The notes beneath the pieces are model-generated. The model was given only the letters and a program-made list of their open reading frames with translations, did not search any database and had not been told where the DNA came from. Position numbers and translations under genes: made by a program. A stretch of 43,250 nt of DNA, taken from contig CAYXHF010000019.1 in the NCBI GenBank assembly GCA_964464815.1, positions 1 through 43,250 on the forward strand, given 5' to 3'. Positions 7,159 to 15,695 of the stretch are shown here, in pieces; positions within the stretch are counted from its first letter, which is position 1, and each line of letters opens with the position of its first letter. The stretch comes from UBA11524 sp964464815. Its GTDB lineage: Bacteria > Bacillota > Clostridia > Christensenellales > Aristaeellaceae.

Positions 7159-10100
7159 TCATTTTTGTCCCGAAAGTTGCTGATATAGCTGCCATTTGCG
7201 CCTTGCATCCGCTTCGCATTCGCGCCGAAGCTCCTCACTGCGCTCCTTATCCATGCGTTGCAGGACCGAAAAACGCCCCTGATGCAACAAAAACGCCTGA
7301 AAATCGCCCTTCGGCTCGGCATTATCCAGCATTAAACGCCCTTCCTGCGGCAGAAAACGATATAGTGGAAAATACCCGCATTGCACCGCTTCTTTTTCCA
7401 CCGCCTGTGCATCTCGCATGTTGATTCCGTGCGCGATACAGGGCGCATAGGCAATCACCAGCGACGGCCCATGCCACGCTTCTGCCTCGCGCACGGCACG
7501 CAATAGCTGATTGCTGTCCGCACCCATGGCAACCTGCGCCACGTACACATGCCCATACGTCATGGCCATCAGGCCCAAGTCCTTCTTCGCACCCTCCTTG
7601 CCGCCGGACATCAGCCGTGCCGCCGCACCTCTGGGTGTCGCCTTTGATGCCTGACCGCCGGTGTTGGAGTATACCTCCGTGTCCAGCACCAGCACATTCA
7701 CGTTTTCGCCCGATGCCAGCACGTGGTCGAGGCCACCATAGCCAATGTCATATGCCCAGCCGTCGCCACCCAACAGCCATACGCTCTTTTCGCCCAGCAA
7801 ATCCTGCGCGCGCACCACCTCCTGCGCCAGCGCGTGCGTCTGCTGCTGGCATGCGGCAAGCAGCTTCTGCCCTGCTTCCTCCGACTTGTCGCCATCCTCC
7901 CAATTCGCCAGCCATTCGTGGCATGCCTGTGATACCTCCGGACACTGCGCCGCCAAGCGCTCCACCGTGTCCGCCAGCGCCATGCGCCTTTGCCGGATGG
8001 CCACGCGTAGTCCTAAGCCAAATTCCGCATTGTCCTCAAACAGGCTGTTCGCCCACGCCGGGCCCTTACCGTTTTCGTCCACCGTGTAGGGACAGGTCGG
8101 TGCGCTGCCGCCATAGATGGAGGAGCAGCCCGTGGCGTTGGCAATCAACAAGCGCGTGCCAAAGAGCTGTGTCAACAGCTTGATATACGGCGTCTCACCG
8201 CATCCAGCGCACGCGCCCGAGAATTCAAACAACGGCGTCCGCGCCTGCGACAAGGGGATCGTCCGGCATTCCACCTTTGGGTTCGGCGGCAGACGCATGG
8301 CCGTTTCCCAATGCGCCACCTCCTGCATGGCTTCCTCCTTGGGACGCATCACCAGCGCCTTTTCCTTCGCCGGACAGACGCTTTCGCAGCTGCCGCATCC
8401 CGTGCAATCCAGCGGCGATACCTGTATGCGGTACATATGGCCCGCAAAGTCCTTGCCGACCGCCTTCTTCACCACAAACGTCTCCGGAAGTTCTTCTGTC
8501 TGCGCCGGATAGAACGGCCGGATGCATGCATGCGGACAGACGAGACTGCACCGTCCGCACTGGATGCAGTTTTCCATCACCCAGACAGGGATCTGCCGCG
8601 CAATGCCGCGCTTTTCCAGGCGACTTGTGCCTGTGGGCGCATAGCCGCGGGCATCCATCACCGACACGGGCAGTGTGTCACCCTGCTGGTGCAAAATCGC
8701 CTGTATCATCGTCCTTTCGCGCGTCTGCGTTTCGGGCAGCGTCGCCCATTCTGCCAGCACATCCATCCTGCGCAGCGCCGCACGCGTCTGCTCAATGGCG
8801 TGCCAGTTCTTTTCGACCACCTCTTGGCCCTTTTTGCCATACGCCTTTTCCACCGCATGGCGCAGGATGGGCAGACAGTCTTCCTCCGGCAGGAATGTAT
8901 TTAATAGGAAGAAACACGTCTGCATCACCCAGTTGATGCGTCCACCCAGCCCACAGGACGCGGCGATTTTGCCCGCATCAATCACGTAGAGCGTCGCATG
9001 CTTTTTCGCCATCGCACGGCAAAGCGTCTCCGGAATCACTTGTCCCTCCGGCAGGTTCAGCAGCACCGTGCCGTTTTCTTTCACGCTTTGTGCCACAACC
9101 GGCAGCGCCAGCAGCGTCGGCTGATGGCACGCCAGAAAATCCGCTTCGCCAATCAGGTATGGCGCGTGAATCTCCCCTGCCCCAATGCGCAAATGGCTCA
9201 CCGTGTAGCCACCTGATTTCTTGGAGTCGTAGGAGAAGTACGCCTGCACCGCATGCTTTGTGTGCGCGGCAATCAGTGCAATGGCGCTTTTATTCGCGCC
9301 CACCGTGCCATCCGAGCCAATGCCATAGAACTTGCAGCTGGTGATGCCCTCCTGCGGCAGGGTGTACGATGCATCCACCGGCAGGGACAAATGCGTCACA
9401 TCGTCCTCAATCCCGACGGTGAAATGTGCGCCATTTTCATTATCCCGCAGGAAGTCAAGCACCGCCTTCACCTGTGCGGGTGTGAATTCCTTGCTGCCTA
9501 GGCCATATCGGCCGCCGCAGATGCGCACCCTTCTCCCTGATGCTTGCACCGCCGCGCATACGTCCAGATACAGCGGTTCGCCAATCGCGCCTGACTCCTT
9601 CGTCCGGTCGAGTACCGCAATCGCCTCCGTCGTCTCCGGCAGGGCGGCAAGCAGATGCTCCACCGAAAACGGCCGGAACAGTCGTACCTGCACCACACCA
9701 ACCTTTTCTCCCTGCGCCTGTAGGGCACGAACCGTCTCCGCCGCCGTCTGCGCGCCAGAACCCATCATCACCAGCACGCGTGTCGCATCTGGCGCACCCG
9801 TGTAGTCAAACAAATGCATCTCGCGCCCGGTCACGTGGCTGACGCGCTCCATCACGCGCTGCACCGTCTGCGGCAACGCCAGGTAGTAGGGATTCGCCGC
9901 CTCACGCCCCTGAAAGTAGATATCCGGGTTTTGGCTCGTGCCCTGCTGATGCGGATGCGCCGGATTCATGGCACGCGCGCGGAATTGCTTCAATTGCTCC
10001 CACGGCATCAGGCCACGAAGCTCCTCCGTCGTCATCATGTCAAAGCGCTGAATCTCGTGGCTTGTGCGAAAGCCATCGAAGAAGTGCAGCATCGGCACAC

Positions 10101-10584
10101 TGCCTTCCAGCGCGGACAGATGCGCCACCACCGCCATGTCGGCCGCCTCCTGCACCGATGCGGCGCATAGCATGCCCCAGCCTGCACTGCGCACCGCCAT
10201 CACATCGCTGTGATCGCCAAAGATGGATAGCGCATGATACGCCAGCGCACGCGCCGCCACATGCATCACGCCCGGCAGCAGCTCACCCGCGATTTTGCAC
10301 ATATCCGGCAGCATCAATAGCAGTCCCTGCGACGCCGTGAACGTTGTGCTCAGCGCACCCGCTGACAGCATGCCATGCAGCGCACCTGCCGCACCACCTT
10401 CACTCTGCATTTCCACCAGACGCATTTTCTGCCCCAGGACACCCTGAACACCCTGTCGCGCCCATTCGTCGCAATGTTCCGCCATCGGCGTACTGGGCGT
10501 AATCGGATAGACCGCCGCCGTTTCACTCATCGCATACGCCACCATGGCCGCCGCCTGATTGCCATCACCAACCATTTGCTTCAT
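7159..10584 (-). CDS. nifJ: Pyruvate:ferredoxin (flavodoxin) oxidoreductase
   Basis: This enzyme oxidatively decarboxylates pyruvate with CoA to acetyl-CoA and CO2, passing electrons to ferredoxin. It is the central fermentation step in anaerobes. The single 1141-residue chain holds all domains in the usual order. The pyruvate-binding region starts with AVYPITPSTPMAEH near residue 25. A two-cluster ferredoxin domain follows, with CIQCGRCSLVCPHAC near 672 and CTGCGSCESVCPAK near 722. The C-terminal thiamine-diphosphate domain has the GACAGCGETPY cysteines near 785, GDGWAYDIGYGG near 940 and DTEVYSNTGGQ shortly after. The start is set at ATG 10584 because AAGGAGGT-like sequence (10591-10597) lies six bases upstream. 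An ATG 15 codons further upstream lacks such a site. It is monocistronic. Confidence 0.97.
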   Translation of the reverse strand: MKQMVGDGNQAAAMVAYAMSETAAVYPITPSTPMAEHCDEWARQGVQGVLGQKMRLVEMQSEGGAAGALHGMLSAGALSTTFTASQGLLLMLPDMCKIAGELLPGVMHVAARALAYHALSIFGDHSDVMAVRSAGWGMLCAASVQEAADMAVVAHLSALEGSVPMLHFFDGFRTSHEIQRFDMMTTEELRGLMPWEQLKQFRARAMNPAHPHQQGTSQNPDIYFQGREAANPYYLALPQTVQRVMERVSHVTGREMHLFDYTGAPDATRVLVMMGSGAQTAAETVRALQAQGEKVGVVQVRLFRPFSVEHLLAALPETTEAIAVLDRTKESGAIGEPLYLDVCAAVQASGRRVRICGGRYGLGSKEFTPAQVKAVLDFLRDNENGAHFTVGIEDDVTHLSLPVDASYTLPQEGITSCKFYGIGSDGTVGANKSAIALIAAHTKHAVQAYFSYDSKKSGGYTVSHLRIGAGEIHAPYLIGEADFLACHQPTLLALPVVAQSVKENGTVLLNLPEGQVIPETLCRAMAKKHATLYVIDAGKIAASCGLGGRINWVMQTCFFLLNTFLPEEDCLPILRHAVEKAYGKKGQEVVEKNWHAIEQTRAALRRMDVLAEWATLPETQTRERTMIQAILHQQGDTLPVSVMDARGYAPTGTSRLEKRGIARQIPVWVMENCIQCGRCSLVCPHACIRPFYPAQTEELPETFVVKKAVGKDFAGHMYRIQVSPLDCTGCGSCESVCPAKEKALVMRPKEEAMQEVAHWETAMRLPPNPKVECRTIPLSQARTPLFEFSGACAGCGETPYIKLLTQLFGTRLLIANATGCSSIYGGSAPTCPYTVDENGKGPAWANSLFEDNAEFGLGLRVAIRQRRMALADTVERLAAQCPEVSQACHEWLANWEDGDKSEEAGQKLLAACQQQTHALAQEVVRAQDLLGEKSVWLLGGDGWAYDIGYGGLDHVLASGENVNVLVLDTEVYSNTGGQASKATPRGAAARLMSGGKEGAKKDLGLMAMTYGHVYVAQVAMGADSNQLLRAVREAEAWHGPSLVIAYAPCIAHGINMRDAQAVEKEAVQCGYFPLYRFLPQEGRLMLDNAEPKGDFQAFLLHQGRFSVLQRMDKERSEELRRECEADARRKWQLYQQLSGQK

Positions 10585-10640
10585 CGCCGCACCTCCTGCA
10601 ACCTTCTTTTGCAGGTCTATTCTTTCCAACGAAAAAGCAT

Positions 10641-10863
10641 GTCATACTAATTTACGTCTAAAACATGGCACCGAGCATAGTGGATTTTTTCTCTGGCAAA
10701 GCTGCGTGCAGCAACGCGTACTGGATGTACGCACGAGCGAAACGAAGCAAAGCCAGATGGAGGTCAGGCTTTTGCCTAACGAGCGCTGTGCTTTGCCCGG
10801 TGCTGGCCGATGCGAGAAAATCCGCTGCGCGAATGTCATAGTTTAGATAAAAATTAGTATCAC
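10641..10863. repeat. 223-bp inverted-repeat element (MITE-like)
   Basis: The ends GTCATACTAATTT and AAATTAGTATCAC are inverted copies of each other. The similarity continues inward imperfectly for about 50 bases on each side (CTAAAACATG against CATAGTTTAG, GGATTTTTTCTC against GAGAAAATCC). The interior carries further inverted matches such as GGCAAAGC/GCTTTGCC. No transposase gene is present. One 69-codon frame runs along it on the minus strand, but it has no ribosome-binding site. The element lies directly upstream of nifJ and may contribute to its 5' region. No second full copy is in this window. Confidence 0.65.
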
Positions 10864-10865
10864 AC

Positions 10866-10910
10866 AAAAAACCTCTGGGAAAAGCAAGCGCACTTGCTTT
10901 CCCCAGAGGT
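10866..10910 (-). terminator. Terminator of the LacI-linked sugar importer operon
   Basis: A near-perfect 18-bp stem (ACCTCTGGG and GAAAGCAAG on one arm, four-base loop) is followed by six U on the minus strand. It lies 31 bases after the stop codon at 10942. Confidence 0.93.
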
Positions 10911-10941
10911 ATGGATGTATGGGGGATGTGGGAAAACCGGA

Positions 10942-11823
10942 TTATTCCTTGCCGCCGCCAAAGGCAACGCCAGCAATGATGAATTTGCTCAGGAACAGAT
11001 ACACGATGATGATGGGCAGGATGGACAGCGCAATCATCATGTACACCTGACCCATGTCAAACTTCAGCCAGTCGGCACTGCGCAGCTGCGCAATCAGAAT
11101 CGGCAGGGTCTTCAAGTCCTTCTTGGTGATGACCAGCGCCGGAACGAAGTAGTTGTTCCAGGAGCTGACGAAGGTGAAGATGGCCTGCACCGCAATGGCG
11201 GGCTTCATGATGGGCAGGATGATGGTGTTGAAGGTGTAGAATTCGCCCGAGCCGTCAATACGCGCGGCCTCGACAATTTCCAGCGGCAGAACGCTGTCCA
11301 TGTACTGCTTCATGAAGAAGAAGACCGTGGGCGCGGCAATCGAGGGCAGAATCAGCGGCCAGTACGTATCCATCATCTTGAAGTCGCGAATCAAATCCAG
11401 GAAGCCGAGCGTCGTCACCTGCGTGGGGACGGTCATAATCAGCAGGATGAACTTGAAAGCGAAATTCTTGAGCTTGAAGTCGTAGGCGTGAATCGCATAC
11501 GCCGTCAGCGCGGAGAAATACGTCGCCAGCACCGCCGAACCAGCAGACACCACCAGGCTGTTGAAGATGCCGCGGAAGACGGGCAGCTCCGCATTGGCCA
11601 TCAGGTTCTTCCAGTTGTTCAGGAAGTTGTGGCCCGGCAGCAGGGTGAAGCCCTTCTGAATTTCCGCATGCGTGCGCGTGGTGTTGATAATCAGCATGTA
11701 GAAGAAGAACAGACACAGGAAGCAAATGAACACCATGAACGTGTAGGCAACAACACGATATGCAATCAGGCCGGGACGCATGCTCGGCGCGTCGTCAATC
11801 CGCAATTCGTCATTCTTGGTCAT
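10942..11823 (-). CDS. Sugar ABC importer permease, MalG/AraQ type
   Basis: A 293-residue inner-membrane permease with about six helices, the first at about 25-50 (AYRVVAYTFMVFICFLCLFFFYMLII). The docking loop reads EAARIDGSGEFYTFNTIILP. The C-terminal SKFIIAGVAFGGGKE matches the usual ending of MalG-like proteins (..GLTAGAVKG type). The gene begins three bases after the partner permease, indicating translational coupling. It is last in the operon and is followed by a strong terminator. The operon has no ATPase gene, so the transporter must borrow one. Confidence 0.93.
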   Translation of the reverse strand: MTKNDELRIDDAPSMRPGLIAYRVVAYTFMVFICFLCLFFFYMLIINTTRTHAEIQKGFTLLPGHNFLNNWKNLMANAELPVFRGIFNSLVVSAGSAVLATYFSALTAYAIHAYDFKLKNFAFKFILLIMTVPTQVTTLGFLDLIRDFKMMDTYWPLILPSIAAPTVFFFMKQYMDSVLPLEIVEAARIDGSGEFYTFNTIILPIMKPAIAVQAIFTFVSSWNNYFVPALVITKKDLKTLPILIAQLRSADWLKFDMGQVYMMIALSILPIIIVYLFLSKFIIAGVAFGGGKE

Positions 11824-11826
11824 GCC

Positions 11827-12819
11827 TTACACTCCCTTCTGTGCCAGCTGCTTGCGGGTTTCCTCGCGCAGCTTCTTTTCTTCGCGTTCTTCACGCGTCA
11901 GGGATCTGAACACCAGCAAGCTCAGCGCCGCCGTGATGAAGAACAGGATCACACTCAGCGCACCGCCGTAGCCGTAGTTCTTGCTCTTGCTCAGATAGTT
12001 GTTCAGCAGCATGATGATGGTCATGCTCATACGGTTGGGCGTACCGCCGCCCTTGGTCAGAATCTGCGGCACGTCGAACATCTGCAAGCCGCCGACCATG
12101 GAGGTAATCAGGGTATAGGCCAGAATCGGGCGCAGCAGCGGCACGGTAATCTTGCAGAAGGTCTGCCAGCCGCTGGCACCGTCAATCTGCGCCGCTTCAT
12201 ACAGCGACTGACTGATGCCCATAACGCCGGACATGAGGATAATGGTCGTGTTGCCGAACCACATCAGGAAGTTCATCAAGCCGACCAGTCCGCGCGTACC
12301 GGGCGCGAAGTCCAGGAATTGATATTTGCCAATGCCCAGCGCTTGCAGCACGCTATTAACCGGACCTTCATTGGAGAACAGCGCGAAGAACAGCATCGCG
12401 AAGGACGACGCCATAATCAGGTTGGGCATGTAAATGACGGTTTTGAAGAAGCCCTGGAAACGGAGCTTCAGGTTGGAATCCGTGAACCACACGGCCAGCA
12501 GCAGCGACACAGCAATCTGCGGCACAAAGCCGATGATCCACATGATGATGGTATTCATCATATATTTTCCCAAGTTGGCCTTGGCGAAAACATCAATGAA
12601 GTTCTGGAACCCAACAAAATTCGGGCCAATGATTTTCAGACCCTGCTGATAGTACTCAAAGAACGAATGGTAAAAGGTTTTCACAAGCGGAACGCATGTA
12701 AAGAGCAAGAATGCCACGGTGAAGGGAATCAGGAAGATATATCCCCATTTGGCATAGCTGACGCGAGACTTGCGCTTGGCTTTGGGCTGCGTCGGCTTGT
12801 TGATCTGTACCGATGTCAT
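11827..12819 (-). CDS. Sugar ABC importer permease, MalF/UgpA type
   Basis: A 330-residue inner-membrane permease. A basic N-terminus (KPTQPKAKRKSRVSYAKWGY) precedes the first helix. The docking loop is YEAAQIDGASGWQTFCKITVP, near residues 210-230. The start is placed at ATG 12819, which follows GGGGG by a normal distance. A TTG five codons upstream would overlap that site. The C-terminal tail is charged (REEREEKKLREETRKQ). It stands between the binding protein (12958-14265) and the MalG-type permease. Confidence 0.92.
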   Translation of the reverse strand: MTSVQINKPTQPKAKRKSRVSYAKWGYIFLIPFTVAFLLFTCVPLVKTFYHSFFEYYQQGLKIIGPNFVGFQNFIDVFAKANLGKYMMNTIIMWIIGFVPQIAVSLLLAVWFTDSNLKLRFQGFFKTVIYMPNLIMASSFAMLFFALFSNEGPVNSVLQALGIGKYQFLDFAPGTRGLVGLMNFLMWFGNTTIILMSGVMGISQSLYEAAQIDGASGWQTFCKITVPLLRPILAYTLITSMVGGLQMFDVPQILTKGGGTPNRMSMTIIMLLNNYLSKSKNYGYGGALSVILFFITAALSLLVFRSLTREEREEKKLREETRKQLAQKGV

Positions 12820-12915
12820 CGTCGTATCCCCCAATCCTGTATTACTTTTCGTCTAAAACCCAGCAGATGCTGTGGTGCAGATGAGAAGTAGCACATACTA
12901 GCACGAATCGAAAGA

Positions 12916-12943
12916 GGCGGGCATGGCGATTGCCATGCCCGCC
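12916..12943 (-). other. Stem-loop between binding-protein and permease genes
   Basis: A perfect 12-bp stem GGCGGGCATGGC / GCCATGCCCGCC with a four-base loop lies 14 bases after the binding-protein stop codon. Only CTCTTTC follows on the minus strand, so termination should be partial at most. Such hairpins after malE-type genes protect the upstream mRNA and keep binding protein in excess over permease (known for malE-malF; inferred here). Confidence 0.85.
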
Positions 12944-12957
12944 ATCAGGGTAGCGAA

Positions 12958-14265
12958 TTAGTGGGTCAGTTCCGGATGCGCTTCTTCCACAGCAGTGAAG
13001 TAGTTGTTCCAAGCGGTGTCGAGATCGACGACGCCGTTGAAGTAGTCCTTCATCGCTTCCATGATCTTCTCCGTGCAGGTCTGATCATACATGGTGGACT
13101 TGGCGCGGTTGATGTTCTGAGCGTTCTTCAGCATCAGGCCCAGGTAGTTCTGGCCACCCAGGAAAGCGCTGGCGAAATCGCTGTTCGCCATGTCGGTCAT
13201 AACCGGCACGTTGTTGGTGAAGTCGTTGTAGTTCTCGGTGATAGCCTTCAGGGTTTCGGTGTTGCAGGTCATGGTCTTCATGATGTCAGCAACCAGGGTC
13301 TTGTTGTCGGTGCCAGCAGCGCCGCAAACCCAGGTGCCGCCCCAAGAGAAGCCCTGAGGACCTTCGCAGAAGGCCCAGTCGCCCCAAGAGCCGTTGCCAA
13401 CAGCAGCTTCCGCTTCGCTGTCTTCCACAGTCCAGGGAGCCAGAGAGAAGTCGATGAACCAAGCCGGGCCGAAGTAACCCAGGACCTTGCCGTCCTTGCC
13501 AGCGCCAGCAGCGCTCTCAGAGGACCACAGGTTGGCCTTGTTGTTCCAGCCGTTGTCGGTGTACTTCTTGGTCATTTCAACCCACTTCACGATGGAAGCG
13601 TCCTTCACGATCACGCCGTCCACGACCCACGGAGTTTCCATGTTGTCGGCGAAGCAGCGGTACGCATCGTCAAAGCCGGAGAGCATGAAGTAGCCCTTCG
13701 CCTTCGCCTGCTCGGCGACAGCGTCGAACTTATCCCAATCGCTCAGGGCTTCCTGAACAGCAGCGGGATCATCGGTGCCCAGCACGTCCTTCACGATGGA
13801 ACGACGATAGATGAAGCCACCGGGGCAAGCCTGCCAGCTCAGGCCCTTCAGGTTGCCGTTGCTGTCGGTCATGATGTCCTTGGTGTACTGATACATGTCA
13901 GCCACGTCAGCATCGGTCAGGCCCAGGTCGTTGATAACGTCCAGGGTGTAGTCGGTGTCAACGTACTTGACAGCGTAGTCAGCCTCGCACAGGAAGAGGT
14001 CAATCTTCTCATCAGCGGACTTGTTTTCCTGATCCAGCAGGGCGGCGTCCAGCGCATTCTGGTACGCGTTGTTGTCGCTGGGGGTGATGATCCAGTTGAC
14101 GGTCACGCCTTCCGGAACCTTGTAGAACGCTTCAAAACGAGTCTTGAATTCGTCGTTCCAGCAGTAGATGTTCAGCACCTTGCCCTCTTCGGCGGTTTCC
14201 GCCAGAGAAAGGGTGGTCGGCACGATCATCATCAAGCACAGGAGCAATGCGACGATCTTCTTCAT
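12958..14265 (-). CDS. Sugar-binding protein of an ABC importer, MalE-like
   Basis: A 435-residue exported binding protein. The signal peptide covers residues 1-22 (MKKIVALLLCLMMIVPTTLS, LAE). The cysteine at 10 is inside the hydrophobic core and is not a lipobox. The mature start VLNIYCWNDEFKTRFEAFY is typical of family 1 sugar-binding proteins. It is Trp-rich (WGDWAFCEGPQGFSWGGTWVCG), which fits a sugar ligand, but the ligand is not identifiable. AGGAGGAGA precedes ATG 14265. A LacI-type regulator lies upstream and two permeases downstream on the same strand. Confidence 0.93.
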   Translation of the reverse strand: MKKIVALLLCLMMIVPTTLSLAETAEEGKVLNIYCWNDEFKTRFEAFYKVPEGVTVNWIITPSDNNAYQNALDAALLDQENKSADEKIDLFLCEADYAVKYVDTDYTLDVINDLGLTDADVADMYQYTKDIMTDSNGNLKGLSWQACPGGFIYRRSIVKDVLGTDDPAAVQEALSDWDKFDAVAEQAKAKGYFMLSGFDDAYRCFADNMETPWVVDGVIVKDASIVKWVEMTKKYTDNGWNNKANLWSSESAAGAGKDGKVLGYFGPAWFIDFSLAPWTVEDSEAEAAVGNGSWGDWAFCEGPQGFSWGGTWVCGAAGTDNKTLVADIMKTMTCNTETLKAITENYNDFTNNVPVMTDMANSDFASAFLGGQNYLGLMLKNAQNINRAKSTMYDQTCTEKIMEAMKDYFNGVVDLDTAWNNYFTAVEEAHPELTH

Positions 14266-14349
14266 GGGTTTCTCCTCCTCATTGTTCTTTGCGGGTTTTT
14301 CCCGCTATTTTTCAACGGCTTGGCTGCCGATGAAAGACGATGTTGTGTG

Positions 14350-14368
14350 GGGGAAAACGGCTTTCCCC
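14350..14368 (-). other. Stem-loop after the regulator gene
   Basis: A perfect 7-bp stem GGGGAAA/TTTCCCC with a five-base loop lies 10 bases past the regulator's stop codon, without a following U run. A second small hairpin, GCGGG/CCCGC, lies at 14291-14305. Both are in the gap between the regulator and the binding protein and could lower read-through between them. Confidence 0.5.
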
Positions 14369-14377
14369 TTGCTCCGC

Positions 14378-15397
14378 TTACTTGCGGCGGCACGGCCCGA
14401 TGGATTCACCCTCCAGCAGCTTGACCGGAATCGTGGCCACCTCGCTGCCCGCGGTGCGCGGATTTTCAATCCTGTCAATCAGGAATTCCGCGGCCTGCGT
14501 GCCGATGCGCTTTGCGTCCTGCTCAATGGTGGTCAGGCGCGGCTGAATCAGCTGGGTCAGGCGAATGCCGTCATAGCCGGCAATAGAGAGGTCTTCCGGC
14601 ACGCGCAGCCCGAGCTGCTTGGCGGCCTGCAATGCGCCCAGGGTCGAATGATCATCGGGCATCAGGATGCAGGTCGGCGGCTGCGGAAGCTTCATCAGGT
14701 TCAGCACGGCTTGCATGCTGGCGGCCGGATTGTCGTACATGCCCTCCACCACGTAATCGGGATCAACCTCAATCCCATGCTCCTGCATGGCGCGGTAGAA
14801 GCCGATGATGCGGTTCTCCGTAACGGAGGAGCGCTGGCCGTGGACATAAGCAATGCGGCGATGACCCTGCGCCACGGCGTTGGACACCAGCAGCTTGAGG
14901 CCACCGATATTGTCCGACTGGACGCAGGAGCGATTGTTGAAGCTATGGTCAATCGTGACCGTGGGAATATCGCTCTCCACCAGCTCCACCACTTCTGGCG
15001 CGTAGAAGTTCGCGCACACGACGCATACGCCGTCCACATTACGGTAGCGGCAATGCTCCAGATAGGTCATGCCCGTCCAACCGATGTGGTGATTGATGAA
15101 GGTGATGTCGTATCCGCGCTTTTCACCCTCCGACTTGAAGGCATCCAGCACCGATGCGAAGAAGCTGTGCGTCAGGCCTGTTCCGCGATCCTCCTGGAAC
15201 AGCACGCCCAGATTGTAGGAGCGATTGGTTTTCAGCGTTCTGGCGATGGCGTTGGGATAATAGCCAATTTCACGCGCCGTCCGCTGGACAAGCTCACGCG
15301 TCTCTGCGCTGATATCCGCGTAGTTGTTAAACGCCTTGCTGACGGTGGAGATAGACAGGCCGCACTTTGCTGATACATCCTTGATGGTTACTGCCAA
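14378..15397 (-). CDS. LacI-family transcriptional regulator
   Basis: A 339-residue DNA-binding repressor. The N-terminal helix-turn-helix is VTIKDVSAKCGLSISTVSKAFNNY (residues 3-26), followed by the hinge helix and IARTLKTNRSYNLGVLFQED. The periplasmic-binding-protein-like effector domain follows, ending KLLEGESIGPCRRK. The start is a TTG at 15397, because AAGGAGG (15407-15413) lies nine bases upstream and the domain begins exactly there; an ATG 25 codons upstream would add a basic, unalignable stretch. It lies upstream of, and probably controls, the importer at 10942-14265, with the sugar as inducer. Its own promoter carries CG-centred palindromes, which suggests autoregulation. Confidence 0.95.
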   Translation of the reverse strand: MAVTIKDVSAKCGLSISTVSKAFNNYADISAETRELVQRTAREIGYYPNAIARTLKTNRSYNLGVLFQEDRGTGLTHSFFASVLDAFKSEGEKRGYDITFINHHIGWTGMTYLEHCRYRNVDGVCVVCANFYAPEVVELVESDIPTVTIDHSFNNRSCVQSDNIGGLKLLVSNAVAQGHRRIAYVHGQRSSVTENRIIGFYRAMQEHGIEVDPDYVVEGMYDNPAASMQAVLNLMKLPQPPTCILMPDDHSTLGALQAAKQLGLRVPEDLSIAGYDGIRLTQLIQPRLTTIEQDAKRIGTQAAEFLIDRIENPRTAGSEVATIPVKLLEGESIGPCRRK

Positions 15398-15434
15398 GTC
15401 GTTCCGCCTCCTTCTCTCCGTCCGCCTTTTCGCT

Positions 15435-15444
15435 AAACCGGTTT
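15435..15444. promoter_or_regulatory. LacI-type operator at the regulator promoter
   Basis: The perfect palindrome AAACCGGTTT, followed by TCG, lies about 15 bases downstream of the expected transcription start of the regulator gene. It has the CG-centred form of LacI-family operators. Confidence 0.6.
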
Positions 15445-15456
15445 CGTTCAAGAAAG

Positions 15457-15485
15457 AGTATACACCATTCAAAGAAAAAAATCAA
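15457..15485 (-). promoter_or_regulatory. Promoter of the LacI-type regulator
   Basis: On the minus strand the -35 box TTGATT (15480-15485) and -10 box TATACT (15457-15462) are spaced by 17 bases. The downstream palindrome at 15435-15444 is positioned to block it. Confidence 0.8.
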
Positions 15486-15539
15486 GTGTTTTCTTGTGTT
15501 TTTTTAGGAATTTTTTATCCGAATTCGCCATTCTTATTA

Positions 15540-15621
15540 TTGAAACCGATACCATTCCCCATTTTTCAAGGGTTTGCGCGTTTTTTACCGAAAACGTTTC
15601 CTTTTTCCGCGAAATCGTTTC
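15540..15621. promoter_or_regulatory. Cluster of cre/LacI-like sites upstream of the regulator
   Basis: Three similar CG-centred sites lie here: TTGAAACCGATACCA (15540-15554), GAAAACGTTTC (15590-15600) and GAAATCGTTTC (15611-15621). The first satisfies the degenerate catabolite-responsive element pattern WTGNAANCGNWNNCW at every position. CcpA and the local regulator are both plausible binders. Confidence 0.6.
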
Positions 15622-15641
15622 ACCTGTTAAAACGGGGACAA

Positions 15642-15678
15642 AAACAACCGGATAGCTCATTTTCAATGGCTATCCGGT
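15642..15678 (-). terminator. Terminator of the polysaccharide operon
   Basis: A perfect 10-bp stem (ACCGGATAGC with GCTATCCGGT, loop 12) is followed on the minus strand by TGTTTTTG. It lies 17 bases after the stop codon at 15696. Confidence 0.88.
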
Positions 15679-15695
15679 CGGATTACATCGTTATA

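Noticed and set aside
6936..7424. 162-codon plus-strand frame between the first operon and nifJ
   Set aside because: It starts in the promoter region, crosses the nifJ terminator and runs into nifJ on the opposite strand; Phe-rich translation from T-rich DNA.
10658..10867. 69-codon frame inside the 223-bp inverted-repeat element
   Set aside because: No ribosome-binding site and no domain. The frame is explained by the repeat's structure.
12838..12905. Resemblance of the gap before the MalF-type permease to the ends of the 223-bp element (CGTCTAAAACC)
   Set aside because: Only about 10 bases match and no inverted partner of comparable quality is present.
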